From assembly GCF_000409775.1 (NCBI RefSeq), contig NZ_KE332377.1:964073-1028072 (forward strand): 64,000 nt of DNA, in the 5' to 3' direction. Source of the DNA: Litchfieldella anticariensis FP35 = DSM 16096. GTDB taxonomy: Bacteria > Pseudomonadota > Gammaproteobacteria > Pseudomonadales > Halomonadaceae. Below the pieces are notes generated by a model. It was not told the DNA's origin. It was given only the letters and a program-made list of their open reading frames with translations, and searched no databases. Of the stretch, positions 44,411-53,036 are shown piece by piece (the stretch's first letter is position 1; each line of letters opens with the position of its first letter). A program made the position numbers and the translations under genes.

Positions 44411-44847
44411 CACGCTGCAATGAACTCGACCCTGAGGCCACCCGGGATCAAACACATCATGTGTCTGGCGCCTGACTGCCCCAGGGGCTGGGGCTCAAAC
44501 TCGATGTCCACCCCATTGACTCCCGACAGCTGGTGAAACAACGCCTCCAAGGCACCTTCATTGGCAACACGCAAGGCAAAATGGTGCAACCCGATATTAG
44601 AGTGGCGATCGAAGGGTGTCGCTACATCAGGCTCCCTTGCCTGCCACAGGGTAAGCATAATGTGACCGTCACTAACGAATATGGCCGGGTAGTCCGGCAC
44701 CTCGCCCACCACATTGAAGTTCAGTCGTTCCCCAAAGAAGGCGGCAACTTCGTTGACGTCCCTTACCGTCAATCCCAGATGGTGGATACCTTGGGTGGCC
44801 GGCGCCAACGGCTGCACTTCTCTTTCAATGCCAAATACTTGATCCAT
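44410..44847 (-). CDS. VOC-superfamily glyoxalase-like protein
   Basis: A 145-residue VOC protein: IHHLGLTVRDVNEVAAFFGER, a central GLHHFALRVANEGALEALFHQL and the end ARHMMCLIPGGLRVEFIAA. The His, His and Glu ligands of a metal site are recognisable. With the downstream flavoprotein it forms a two-gene operon divergent from a TetR regulator. A detoxification role is plausible. Confidence 0.88.
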   Translation of the reverse strand: MDQVFGIEREVQPLAPATQGIHHLGLTVRDVNEVAAFFGERLNFNVVGEVPDYPAIFVSDGHIMLTLWQAREPDVATPFDRHSNIGLHHFALRVANEGALEALFHQLSGVNGVDIEFEPQPLGQSGARHMMCLIPGGLRVEFIAA

Positions 44848-44923
44848 GGTAGAGGTTCCTATGGATGACAGGCATACGCCACATGATAGGCACGTACCCG
44901 ATGACAGGCATGCACCGGAAGCA

Positions 44924-44972
44924 AACAGATCTGTTCACCCCTGGAAACGAGCCTAGGTGAACAGATCTGTTC
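44924..44972. promoter_or_regulatory. Pair of identical palindromic operators
   Basis: The palindrome AACAGATCTGTT occurs at 44924-44935 and again at 44960-44971 (there extended to GAACAGATCTGTTC at 44959-44972), centres 36 bp apart. Both lie in the divergent region between the VOC gene (start 44847) and the TetR gene (start 45033), the expected place for TetR-family operators controlling both directions. Perfect dyad symmetry and exact repetition make a regulator site very likely. Confidence 0.85.
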
Positions 44973-45032
44973 ATGTCAAGTACGACCTAGTGGTATCATT
45001 CCGTCACAGAACTTCCTGACAAGGTTTGCCCC

Positions 45033-45584
45033 GTGCCCCAACCGCGTAAGCAACACCTGATCGACACCGCCTACCGACTGTTCAACGAACACGGTTACCA
45101 CGCCACCGGGATCGACTTGGTATTGGCCGAATCCGGTGTCTCGAAAGCAACCCTGTATAAATATTTCCGCAGCAAGGAGGAACTGATCCTCGCGGTGCTG
45201 CAGCAGCGCCACGAACAACAGATCGCGCTGATCCAGCGCACCATGGAACAGGCCAGGGAAAACGCTGAACCGCCTGCCCTGGCGATTTTCGATGCGCTGG
45301 ATAACTGGTTCCGGTCAGAGGCGTTCTTTGGCTGTAACTTCATCAACGCCAGCGCGGAATACGCCCAGGACGACGATGCCATTCACCAGCTTGCCGCAAG
45401 GCATAAGGCCCGTGTCCAGCAGTTAATCGAGGACAATCTTGGCGCCCTGGGAGAAGACAAGGCGCCATTGGCTGCGCAGTTATCGTTGCTGGTCGATGGG
45501 GCAATTGTCTATGCGCACACACGAGGGGATAAAAACGCCGCCAAGTTGGCAAAGAAAATGGCGGCACGGTTGCTGGTTGGCTGA
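45033..45584 (+). CDS. TetR-family transcriptional repressor
   Basis: A 183-residue repressor: the N-terminal helix-turn-helix LIDTAYRLFNEHGYHATGID then SGVSKATLYKYFRSKEELI, and a ligand domain containing FFGCNFINASAEYAQDD typical of TetR proteins that sense small electrophiles. The start is GTG at 45033. It should bind the two palindromes upstream and repress itself and the divergent VOC/flavoprotein pair until a ligand is bound. The cysteine in FFGCNF could be a sensor residue, but this is a guess. Confidence 0.92.
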   Translation: MPQPRKQHLIDTAYRLFNEHGYHATGIDLVLAESGVSKATLYKYFRSKEELILAVLQQRHEQQIALIQRTMEQARENAEPPALAIFDALDNWFRSEAFFGCNFINASAEYAQDDDAIHQLAARHKARVQQLIEDNLGALGEDKAPLAAQLSLLVDGAIVYAHTRGDKNAAKLAKKMAARLLVG

Positions 45585-45621
45585 AGACATGGTGAGTCGC
45601 TGGTTTGCCACGACTTACCGT

Positions 45622-45750
45622 GTTACATGAAACCAATATCCTGGATAAGGTTGATGTCCGCTGTGCCGCCATGTTCGGCAGCCGCTGCGTTCATGGCGTC
45701 GACAGCTTCGCGACTATCGCACGACACGGCAAGCATCACCTCGCTAGAGG
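45622..45750 (-). pseudogene. Fragment of a VOC gene, duplicate of the gene at 52330
   Basis: This 129-bp stretch closely matches 52411-52538 inside the VOC gene at 52330-52740, including GTTCGGCAGCCGC and TCATGGCGTCGACAGCTTC, with scattered substitutions. Neither start nor end is present, so it is a non-functional copy. It lies just upstream of the cystathionine beta-synthase gene. The direction of duplication cannot be told. Confidence 0.75.
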
Positions 45751-45798
45751 GACTCCTACACTGATCCTTAGATAAGGAGCATATTCCCGGAGGACCCG

Positions 45799-47169
45799 AT
45801 GCAACCGCTAGCGAATGCCATGGCCCTGATCGGCAACACGCCGATGGTGCGGGTCGCCAATCTGGATACCGGCCCCTGCGAACTCTATCTGAAGCTGGAG
45901 AATATGAACCCGACCGGTTCGGTCAAGGACCGCATCGGGCTGTCGATGATCGAGGCCGCCGAGGCCTCGGGCGAGCTCACACCGGGCGGCACTATCGTCG
46001 AAGGCACCGCCGGTAATACCGGACTCGCCCTGGCGCTGGTAGCGCAGCAGAAAGGCTACCGCATGATCCTGGTGATCCCAGACAAGATGAGCCGCGAGAA
46101 GATCTTCCATCTCAAGGCGATGGGGGCCGAGGTGGTGATGACGCGCTCGGACGTGGCCAAGGGCCACCCCGAGTACTACCAGGACAAGGCGGCGGCCATC
46201 GCCCAGGACATCCCCGGCGCGGTGTTCATCAACCAATTCGGCAACCCCGCCAACCCCCTGGCCCATGAGCGCGGCACCGGCCCGGAGATCCTGCGCCAGA
46301 TGGATGGGCGCCTCGACGCCGTGGTCTGTGGTGTGGGCTCGAGCGGCACTATGACCGGCCTGTCGCGGTATTTCGCCCAGGCTGCACCCGCGGTAGAACT
46401 GGTGCTCGCCGACCCCGAGGGCTCCGTACTGGCCGAGTACGTACGCAGCGGTCACCTCGGCACCAAGAGCGGTAGCTGGCTGGTCGAAGGTATCGGTGAG
46501 GACTTCATCCCGTCCATCGCCGACCTTTCCCGGGTCAGCCAGGCGATTACCATCTCCGACAAGGAGAGCCTGCTGTGCGGCCGCGAGCTGTTGCGTTGCG
46601 AGGGGATTCTGGGCGGCACCTCCACCGGCACCTGCGTGGCGGCGGCCCTGCACTACTGCCGCGCCCAGAGCCAGCCCAAGCGGGTGGTGAGTTTCGTCTG
46701 CGATACCGGCAACAAGTACCTGTCCAAGATGTACAACAATCACTGGCTGGAAGATCAGGGCTTTATCGAGCGGCGCCAATACGGCGACCTGCGCGACCTG
46801 ATTCGGCATCCCTATGCCGAGCACGACACCGTGGTGGTAACGCCCGACGAGCCACTAACCACGGCCTATGCACGCATGAAGCTCTACGATGTCTCCCAGT
46901 TGCCGGTCATGCAGGACGACCGGCTGGTCGGCATCATCGACGAATCGGACGTGCTGATGGCAGTGTATGGCCACGAAGACCATTTCAAGGCACCGGTTCG
47001 CGAGGCAATGATCACCCAACTGCAGGAGCTAACCCCTAGCGACAACCTGGACGCACTGGTAGCAGTGTTCCAGGAGGACCACGTCGCCATCGTTACCGAG
47101 GGCGACAGCTTCCATGGCCTGATCACGCGAATCGATTTGCTTAATTATCTGCGGCGCAGAATTGATTGA
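45799..47169 (+). CDS. Cystathionine beta-synthase
   Basis: A 456-residue PLP enzyme of the cysteine-synthase fold with a C-terminal pair of CBS domains. The PLP lysine lies in NPTGSVKDRIG, with GTAGNTG as the substrate-binding loop and GGTSTGT as the phosphate-binding loop. Residues from about 340 on (YAEHDTVVVTPDEPLTTAYARM; EDHVAIVTEGDSFHGLITRIDL) form the two CBS modules, which bind adenosine compounds in the eukaryotic enzyme. It condenses homocysteine with serine, the first step of reverse transsulfuration. GGAGG precedes the ATG. A small inverted repeat TCCTTA/TAAGGA lies at 45765-45778. Confidence 0.93.
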   Translation: MQPLANAMALIGNTPMVRVANLDTGPCELYLKLENMNPTGSVKDRIGLSMIEAAEASGELTPGGTIVEGTAGNTGLALALVAQQKGYRMILVIPDKMSREKIFHLKAMGAEVVMTRSDVAKGHPEYYQDKAAAIAQDIPGAVFINQFGNPANPLAHERGTGPEILRQMDGRLDAVVCGVGSSGTMTGLSRYFAQAAPAVELVLADPEGSVLAEYVRSGHLGTKSGSWLVEGIGEDFIPSIADLSRVSQAITISDKESLLCGRELLRCEGILGGTSTGTCVAAALHYCRAQSQPKRVVSFVCDTGNKYLSKMYNNHWLEDQGFIERRQYGDLRDLIRHPYAEHDTVVVTPDEPLTTAYARMKLYDVSQLPVMQDDRLVGIIDESDVLMAVYGHEDHFKAPVREAMITQLQELTPSDNLDALVAVFQEDHVAIVTEGDSFHGLITRIDLLNYLRRRID

Positions 47170-47227
47170 AGGTTTGTCTGAAAATCGCGCGGCGACTTTT
47201 CGGATAAAACCTTAAAGGAGAGATGCG

Positions 47228-48412
47228 ATGAAGGACGACAAGCGAGACGGACGCTATCGTTTAGCAACCCGAGCCATCCATGCCGGGCAGGCGCCGGACC
47301 CGAGCACCGGGGCCATCATGACGCCGATCTATGCCACCTCCACCTACGTGCAGGAAAGCCCCGGCCGGCACCAAGGCTTCGAATATTCACGCACCGGCAA
47401 CCCCACCCGCCTGGCATACGAGCGCTGTGTAGCGGATCTGGAAGGTGGAACGGCGGGCCTCGCCTTCGCCTCGGGCATGGCAGCAACGGCCAGCGTGCTG
47501 GAACTGCTCGATCATGGCAGCCATGTGATCGCCATGGATGACCTCTACGGCGGCTCCTACCGACTGTTCGAGAACGTTCGCCGGCGCTCCGCCGGGCTCG
47601 ATTTCAGCTTCGTCGACCTGAGCCGTGAAGATACCCTCGAATCCGCCCTGCGCGACGACACCCGCATGATCTGGGTGGAGTCGCCCACCAACCCGCTACT
47701 CAAGCTCGTCGACCTACAGCGTGTCGCCGACTTCGCGCGAGACCATGGCCTGATCAGCGTCATGGATAACACCTTCGCCACACCGGTGCTGCAGCGGCCG
47801 TTGGAGTTCGGCTTCGACATCGTGGTGCACTCCGCCACCAAGTACCTGGGGGGCCACTCCGATATCGTCGGCGGGGTTGCCGTGGTCGCCGATGATGAAC
47901 TGGCGGAACGCTTGGCCTTCATCCACAACGCCGTGGGCAGCATCGCCGGACCATTCGACAGCTTTCTCGCCCTGCGCGGGCTGAAGACCCTGGCCCTGCG
48001 CATGCACCAACATTGCGAGAATGCCCGAACCCTGGCCACCTGGCTGGACGCCCACCCAGCGGTGGAGCGGGTCATCTACCCCGGCCTGGCCCACCACCCC
48101 CAGCACGACCTGGCGAGCCGCCAGATGAGCGACTTCGGCGGCATGCTCTCTCTCGTGGTGCGTGGCGGAGAACCGGAGGCACGGCGCGTGCTGGAACGCT
48201 GTCGAATCTTCTCCCTAGCCGAAAGCCTGGGCGGAGTGGAAAGCTTGATCGAGCATCCCGGCATCATGACCCACGCCTCCATACCCGCCGAGACCCGCGA
48301 ACGGCTGGGTATCGAAGGGGGATTGATCCGGCTCTCGGTAGGCATCGAAGCGGCCGACGACCTGATCGCCGACCTGGATCAGGCATTGCAGGCCAGTAGC
48401 AAGGGTGGCTGA
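47228..48412 (+). CDS. Cystathionine gamma-lyase (Cys/Met metabolism PLP enzyme)
   Basis: A 394-residue fold-type I PLP enzyme: YSRTGNPTRLAYERC at the entry loop, the catalytic lysine in SATKYLGGHSDIVGG and a C-terminal SLGGVESLIEHPGIMTH. It would split cystathionine to cysteine, ammonia and 2-oxobutyrate, completing the pathway begun by the upstream synthase, which it follows by 58 bases. Distinguishing it from cystathionine beta-lyase or gamma-synthase by sequence alone is uncertain; the paired beta-synthase supports the lyase call. GGAGAG precedes the start. Confidence 0.9.
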   Translation: MKDDKRDGRYRLATRAIHAGQAPDPSTGAIMTPIYATSTYVQESPGRHQGFEYSRTGNPTRLAYERCVADLEGGTAGLAFASGMAATASVLELLDHGSHVIAMDDLYGGSYRLFENVRRRSAGLDFSFVDLSREDTLESALRDDTRMIWVESPTNPLLKLVDLQRVADFARDHGLISVMDNTFATPVLQRPLEFGFDIVVHSATKYLGGHSDIVGGVAVVADDELAERLAFIHNAVGSIAGPFDSFLALRGLKTLALRMHQHCENARTLATWLDAHPAVERVIYPGLAHHPQHDLASRQMSDFGGMLSLVVRGGEPEARRVLERCRIFSLAESLGGVESLIEHPGIMTHASIPAETRERLGIEGGLIRLSVGIEAADDLIADLDQALQASSKGG

Positions 48413-49037
48413 GACACAGCCTATGGGATGAGAAAGCAGGAACGAAGCCCCTATTGTAGCTGCTGTAGCTGCGATTGGGAGGTAGGAATGGCGATGAGTG
48501 GCAAGTTATTTCAGGTGGGTAAAGGGGACATACAAGTTAATCAGTAAGCTGCTGGAAGACAGCAGCCATGAGCGAACGTAAAGACCATACTGATATAACG
48601 CCTCGAGCAGCTGCCGGAGGTGTTGCAGAAGAATCCTTGATACCGGTTTCGTAAAGATAGCCCGTGAACCCTTCAGTGTGGGTTTTAGGCACTCGGCATT
48701 TCCATTCCCTGGCGATCCTTACTACGCACTCTCCCTGCTTTGTAACAGGTATTAGACAGCACGCCATTTTCTCCCTAGCCAACTGAAAAACTGCAATATT
48801 AAGTATTGCTCGGCAGTATAACGTCAATCATTGTGCCGGCTGCATAACCGCCCTGGTGTTTTGCTTTTGAAAAATCAATCACGAGGCAGTCGATCATCAC
48901 GATTGAGATTCTGACGCCACTCTTCAAAAGCTGCAGTCATAAGTCAGTATGGCTCATAGCGCGAAATGTCGGGCATTGTTTGAGCAACGCTCCTCATAAT
49001 CCTTTCCGTGAACAACTTCATGGGCTTACACAGTTAG
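48413..49037. other. Gene-poor region with a cassette-like repeat
   Basis: No convincing protein gene. Between 48740 and 48850 lies a partial copy of the repeat found at 56295-56445 and 57240-57400 (shared TAACAGGTATTAGAC, then GCTCGGCAG and GTGCCGGCTGCATAAC). The rest shows no clear element. Confidence 0.45.
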
Positions 49038-49165
49038 GCGCTGATCTCGGGGCTGACCAACGCGCACGTGGAGAGCATGAGCGGCTTGTTCCAGGCAGCC
49101 CGGTCACCTGCACGCGGCTACCGTAATGAGACCAACTTCATCGCCATGATCTACCAGATCATATC
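49038..49165 (+). pseudogene. C-terminal remnant of an ISL3-type transposase
   Basis: The plus strand reads ALISGLTNAHVESMSGLFQA then ARGYRNETNFIAMIYQI, which matches the C-terminal end of ISL3-like transposases (the TNAxxEG and ARGFRxxxxF patterns). The upstream catalytic part is gone and downstream codons run into unrelated sequence. It marks past insertion in this accessory region. Confidence 0.6.
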
Positions 49166-49351
49166 AAGATGCTCAGGCGGGGAAATCATGAAGAGGATTC
49201 CACTAAGAAGAGGCTGGCGCACATTCGCCCAGCCGCTTAATTATTGTGATAAAAGGGGCTGTTTGTTGATATAACCAAGCTTGAATCATAGACCTCATGG
49301 TGTATGACCGATACCAGATAATGACTCAAGGAAGGTTTGTGGAGAATAACG

Positions 49352-49966
49352 ATGACCACACTGATCGTGGCGGATAACTTGGAAATGGATCGGCAGGGAT
49401 TAGTATCATTACTGGGGGAGTGTTCCAATACCACCGTAGTAGCTACCACCAACAATGCCCACGAAGCCTACCGACTGATTAACAGTCTCCGACCTGATGT
49501 TGCCATCCTGTCTAGTACGATTAACTATGGTGTCATGCTGCAAAAAATCGTTGATGCTGCGTCGGTACCAATCGAAAGCAAGCTCATATGGATGACCATC
49601 CATAATTCTCCAGATGAGTCTCAGAATGCTAGAAGCCTGGGCATACCAGCCATCTTGGCCAAGGAAAATCGTTTCGAGGATCTTTTGTCAGCCATTACCG
49701 TCGTTATGCATGGTGGAGAATTCATGTCGCCTTCACTGAAAGAGAAACTATGTGCCAAGCAAGAAACAGCTGCGGGTCCGTTGCTTTCGTTGCGAGAGAA
49801 GGAAGTCTTGAGGGAAATCTCAAGAGGGCTAACCACCAAGGAAATTGCACGAAAGCTCGATCTTAGCCCCAAGACCATAGAGACCTACAAATCCAGAATT
49901 ATGTGGAAACTTGATATTCGAGGAGTCACTAGATTGGTTCGCTATGCCCTTGAGAATGGCATCTAG
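49352..49966 (+). CDS. LuxR-type regulator with a degenerate receiver domain
   Basis: A 204-residue protein. The N-terminal half has the shape of a response-regulator receiver (TLIVADNLEMDRQGLVSLLG, RPDVAILSSTINYG, IPAILAKEN) but the phospho-acceptor Asp is replaced: the position after the third strand reads ILSS (about S54), so phosphorylation as in classical regulators is unlikely. The C-terminal half is a GerE/LuxR helix-turn-helix (LSLREKEVLREISRG; KEIARKLDLSPKTIETYKSRI). The ATG at 49352 follows GGAGA. No histidine kinase lies nearby. It precedes the 526-residue orphan gene with a palindrome in between. Confidence 0.85.
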   Translation: MTTLIVADNLEMDRQGLVSLLGECSNTTVVATTNNAHEAYRLINSLRPDVAILSSTINYGVMLQKIVDAASVPIESKLIWMTIHNSPDESQNARSLGIPAILAKENRFEDLLSAITVVMHGGEFMSPSLKEKLCAKQETAAGPLLSLREKEVLREISRGLTTKEIARKLDLSPKTIETYKSRIMWKLDIRGVTRLVRYALENGI

Positions 49967-50154
49967 AGACTGATACGGCAGTACTTCCCCAAAAGAACAG
50001 TCTTCCGACAGGTCACCGATGCCGAATTGCGCAAGGTGGTGCAAGTGCTCCTAGGGCAGGCAGTGGCCCCGTGTAGAGGTCAAATAGCACAGCTGTGCAC
50101 ATGAAGAGATAAAGCTCCGCATAGATCATTTCAGCCTAAAGTAAAGCCTGCCCC

Positions 50155-50176
50155 CTGTCAGTAAATTTACTGACAG
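50155..50176. promoter_or_regulatory. Perfect 22-bp palindrome
   Basis: CTGTCAGTAAATTTACTGACAG reads the same on both strands. It lies in the gene-free stretch 49967-50479 between the LuxR-type regulator and the orphan 526-residue gene, about 300 bp upstream of the latter. It has the size and symmetry of a dimeric regulator's operator; a stem-loop is also possible. No other gene is supported in this gap. Confidence 0.6.
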
Positions 50177-50479
50177 AGTCGTAAGTAGTCCCAGCCACAT
50201 ACAGGCTAGAAATCTAGTTATAAGTTAAAATGGCACGCAATATAAAGGTGATTGTCGACGATGAAGTGTCTCGGAAAACGACATGAGACCTGCTGAGGTT
50301 TATATCTTTAACGAGTCTTTCGACAAAGTGTCGCATCCCTTGTAGAGACGAAAATGCGTGCAGGAGTAGTAAGGATCTGGAAATTCACTCACTAAATAGT
50401 CTGGATAGGAAGCACCAAATGAGCATTTGACGATTTTCCTTTCGTTAATTGCTTTAAGACAAAAATCAGGAGTAGAATC

Positions 50480-52060
50480 ATGAGCGCTAAGAATGTTCAA
50501 TATGCTGAAAACACCTCTGAGAAACATACTCCATTTAGCGTGTATTCTCACGCAGGGCCACAGGCAGAGAGTATCCCCCAGACCGCCGAAGATGTTGAGA
50601 AGCTAACTTCGACGCTTCAAGCGAAGTGGTATAACTCCATTGTTGCTGCATTAGGGCTGAGCTCCCAGTCATTCCAACTTCTCCAGCCCTCAACTCCGCT
50701 CGGAAATACGTCAGAATTGCTCTGGGCATACTTCAATAATCTCCCTCCGGAGACGCTTGATTCTAACTTCAGCATTTCTGGCGGCAACCGTTTCTATGAC
50801 GACTACCGTGCCGTCGTTTCACAGTTGATTAGCCAGACGATGAAGTCCTTTAAACAGGATCTCGGTGATGCGCTTCCCGCTTGGGAATCCTACATCAAGA
50901 CGGTCACTCCGATCCCGACACCCGAGCAGCTGCCGGACGTCTTCAGATCCTGGGCACTGATCAACGCGCCGGAAGTCGCGTCGAAAGGTGCTACGGATCT
51001 AGCCGCAGCGGTCAACGACCCGATTTTTCAGGCAAACGTGGCCGTTGCCAACCAGACGAACTTCATGAACGGCGTGCCTAACTTTAGCCAGACCATCTCC
51101 GATCTGCGCGGGCTCGTCCCACAAGGTGAGTCGCGGACGATCGATTTCGACAGTAGCACCGCGAGTTCGGAAGTCACCAACACATGGGCGAAGGGCGAAA
51201 TCAGCGGTTTCTACGACATCTTCTCTGGCAAGGCGTCGGGGAACTATTCGAAACTGACAGCTCGAGCCGCGTCGTCGCAGTTCACAGTCAAGGGCACGCT
51301 CAAGCACGTCCTGACCTTTTCGGCAGGACCGGGAAGCTGGTACAACTCTTCAGCTCTTGGATCGGCGTACGCTACGCCTGACAACACTATGTGGCAGCAC
51401 GGTACCCCGAACTGGAACAGTACATTCGGCCCTAACGGGAACATGCGCTTCTTCACTTCAGCGCTCATCGTGGTGGATGGCATCGACCTGGAGATCACTT
51501 CCGCCGCCTCTTACAGTACCGAGGAGCAAGAGGAGATTCGAGCGAACTTAAGCATGGGGTTATGGCCATTCCTTTCGATCGGCACGTCAGGTGGCTATAC
51601 GCACGAGGCTAGCTTCGATGCGAAAGGAAAGATGACGGTGCACATTACTAACCCAGAGGGTAATCCCGTCGTATTCGGCGCCCACGTGCTGCCGGCGAGC
51701 AGCTTCGTGGCAGGCGGGGGCCAGGCCGCGCTTGCACATGTGCCCGAGATGTCGGGCGCAAGTAACGTAAGCCCGATAGGCGGTGATGTGAAACCCAACG
51801 TACAGATGGCAACGGTAAGCGTGCCGCCTCAATCGGAGATGAACTTTGGCCCCCGCCCTCAGGGCTACGTGTTCCGAATTAGTAAGCAGTTCTGGAAGCA
51901 TCCGGTGACGTATATCGTACGTGATGCGACCGGAGCCACGATTGCGGCAGGTCGAGTCAGGCCCGGAGAACCTGACTCGGGCGATATCCTCGTGCATCGG
52001 AATACGGCGTTCCAGGTAATCAATGTGGGGGTGTGGCCACTGACCGTGACCTATCCGTAA
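50480..52060 (+). CDS. Orphan 526-residue protein of unknown function
   Basis: A cysteine-free protein with no signal peptide and no membrane helix. It has an N-terminal helical half (about 1-200) and a beta-rich C-terminal half with Gly/Ser/Tyr-rich strands (GTSGGYTHEASFDAKGKMTV, PVVFGAHVLPASSFVAGGG, SEMNFGPRPQGYVFRISKQF). I do not recognise a family. Codon use and GC are lower than in the metabolic genes to the left, suggesting recent acquisition. It has its own ribosome site (CAGGAG) and stands alone between a LuxR-type regulator with a palindrome and a long inverted repeat. A surface, crystal-like or toxin role is conceivable but unsupported. Confidence 0.7.
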   Translation: MSAKNVQYAENTSEKHTPFSVYSHAGPQAESIPQTAEDVEKLTSTLQAKWYNSIVAALGLSSQSFQLLQPSTPLGNTSELLWAYFNNLPPETLDSNFSISGGNRFYDDYRAVVSQLISQTMKSFKQDLGDALPAWESYIKTVTPIPTPEQLPDVFRSWALINAPEVASKGATDLAAAVNDPIFQANVAVANQTNFMNGVPNFSQTISDLRGLVPQGESRTIDFDSSTASSEVTNTWAKGEISGFYDIFSGKASGNYSKLTARAASSQFTVKGTLKHVLTFSAGPGSWYNSSALGSAYATPDNTMWQHGTPNWNSTFGPNGNMRFFTSALIVVDGIDLEITSAASYSTEEQEEIRANLSMGLWPFLSIGTSGGYTHEASFDAKGKMTVHITNPEGNPVVFGAHVLPASSFVAGGGQAALAHVPEMSGASNVSPIGGDVKPNVQMATVSVPPQSEMNFGPRPQGYVFRISKQFWKHPVTYIVRDATGATIAAGRVRPGEPDSGDILVHRNTAFQVINVGVWPLTVTYP

Positions 52061-52100
52061 GCCCCCATCGCGATGAGTCCAGTTGGACTGGAATCAAGAT

Positions 52101-52167
52101 GGTGAGTGGTTCCCTCTCGTAGCTTGGAAGTTTCCATAAAGACTACGAATCAAGAGGACCACTCACC
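52101..52167. repeat. Imperfect long inverted repeat
   Basis: GGTGAGTGGTTCCCTCT (from 52101) and AGAGGACCACTCACC (ending 52167) pair with two bulged bases; CGTAG and CTACG extend the arms inward. The arms may be the ends of a small mobile element or a large terminator following the orphan gene. The remaining sequence to 52329 shows nothing. Confidence 0.5.
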
Positions 52168-52329
52168 ACCTAGATACCATCTTATTGTCTTTTCGAATCA
52201 TCCTACCGAGCAGTAACGGGGTTTTTCTACAGCCTCAACGTTGAAGCTCAGCCGCGTATTGGGCCACTTCTCCATCAACTGGGTGGCCTGCAGGCACTGC
52301 GGTTGAGGCTCGGGCCGGGTAAAGCCAAC

Positions 52330-52740
52330 CTAGTCACCTGAGGGAATCGCTGTGGGGTCCATCCACATGGCCTCCCAGACATGGCCATCGGGGTCCGCCA
52401 AGTTTCGGTTATACATGAAACCCAGATCCTGAATGGGATTGATATCGGCTGTGCCGCCATGTTCGGCAGCCGCCTCGTTCATGGCGTCGACAGCTTCACG
52501 ACTATCGCACGATACGGCAAGCATCACTTCACTAGAGGTGGCGGGAGGAATGGGGCGGTCGGTGAAAGTGCGCCACTTGGGATGCGTGAGCAGCATGACG
52601 TTGATCGCCTCGCTCCATACCATGCAGGCGGCCGTATCGTCAGTGAAGTGTGGGTTGTTCTCGAAGCCGAGGGCCTTGTAGAACGCCATCGACGCAGCGA
52701 GGTCAGTAACGGGTAGGTTCACGAAGATCATCCGGGGCAT
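52330..52740 (-). CDS. VOC-superfamily glyoxalase-like protein
   Basis: A 136-residue VOC protein: RMIFVNLPVTDLAASMAFYKA, TSSEVMLAVSCDSREAVDAM and the end LADPDGHVWEAMWMDPTAI. The last block is typical of the YkcA-like VOC proteins with a C-terminal Glu ligand. The start at 52740 follows GGGAG. A 129-bp stretch of this gene is repeated as a fragment at 45622-45750. Confidence 0.88.
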   Translation of the reverse strand: MPRMIFVNLPVTDLAASMAFYKALGFENNPHFTDDTAACMVWSEAINVMLLTHPKWRTFTDRPIPPATSSEVMLAVSCDSREAVDAMNEAAAEHGGTADINPIQDLGFMYNRNLADPDGHVWEAMWMDPTAIPSGD

Positions 52741-52949
52741 TGTTCGCTTTCTCCCTATGGTTATTGAATCGTCAAACCCTGCTACCAGAACGCAGCCCAC
52801 GCCCAGCAGCATGGCCTGGGAGGTGGACGTTTTGCGCCAACGATGCTGCGCCGATTTCTCAAGCAATTCACCGATGACTCAGATTCCGTTGTTTCCAGTA
52901 CAGGTAAGTTGAAAATCGTGCACTGACTCCTTATGCAATAGTGACATAT

Positions 52950-52996
52950 CCGGGCTAGGGTGAGGCTGCCGGTGTGGCACTTTCCGCCCTACCCGG
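52950..52996 (+). promoter_or_regulatory. Structured leader ahead of the TerC-like gene
   Basis: CCGGGCTAGGG and CCCTACCCGG form a stem with one bulge, enclosing a smaller TGCC/GGCA hairpin, 40 bp before the terC-like start. TerC/Alx genes in many bacteria carry manganese-responsive leader RNAs, but I cannot match the conserved yybP-ykoY loops here, so this is only a candidate leader. Confidence 0.35.
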
Positions 52997-53036
52997 GCAA
53001 CAGGAACTACCCTCAACCTCAGGGAGGATGGAACCG

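Noticed and set aside
48537-48827. 96-codon minus-strand frame in the gap after the gamma-lyase gene
   Set aside because: No motif or family resemblance and it runs through the cassette-like repeat.
52925-53036. yybP-ykoY manganese riboswitch before the terC-like gene
   Set aside because: The conserved loop sequences of this class could not be matched; only a generic structured leader is listed.
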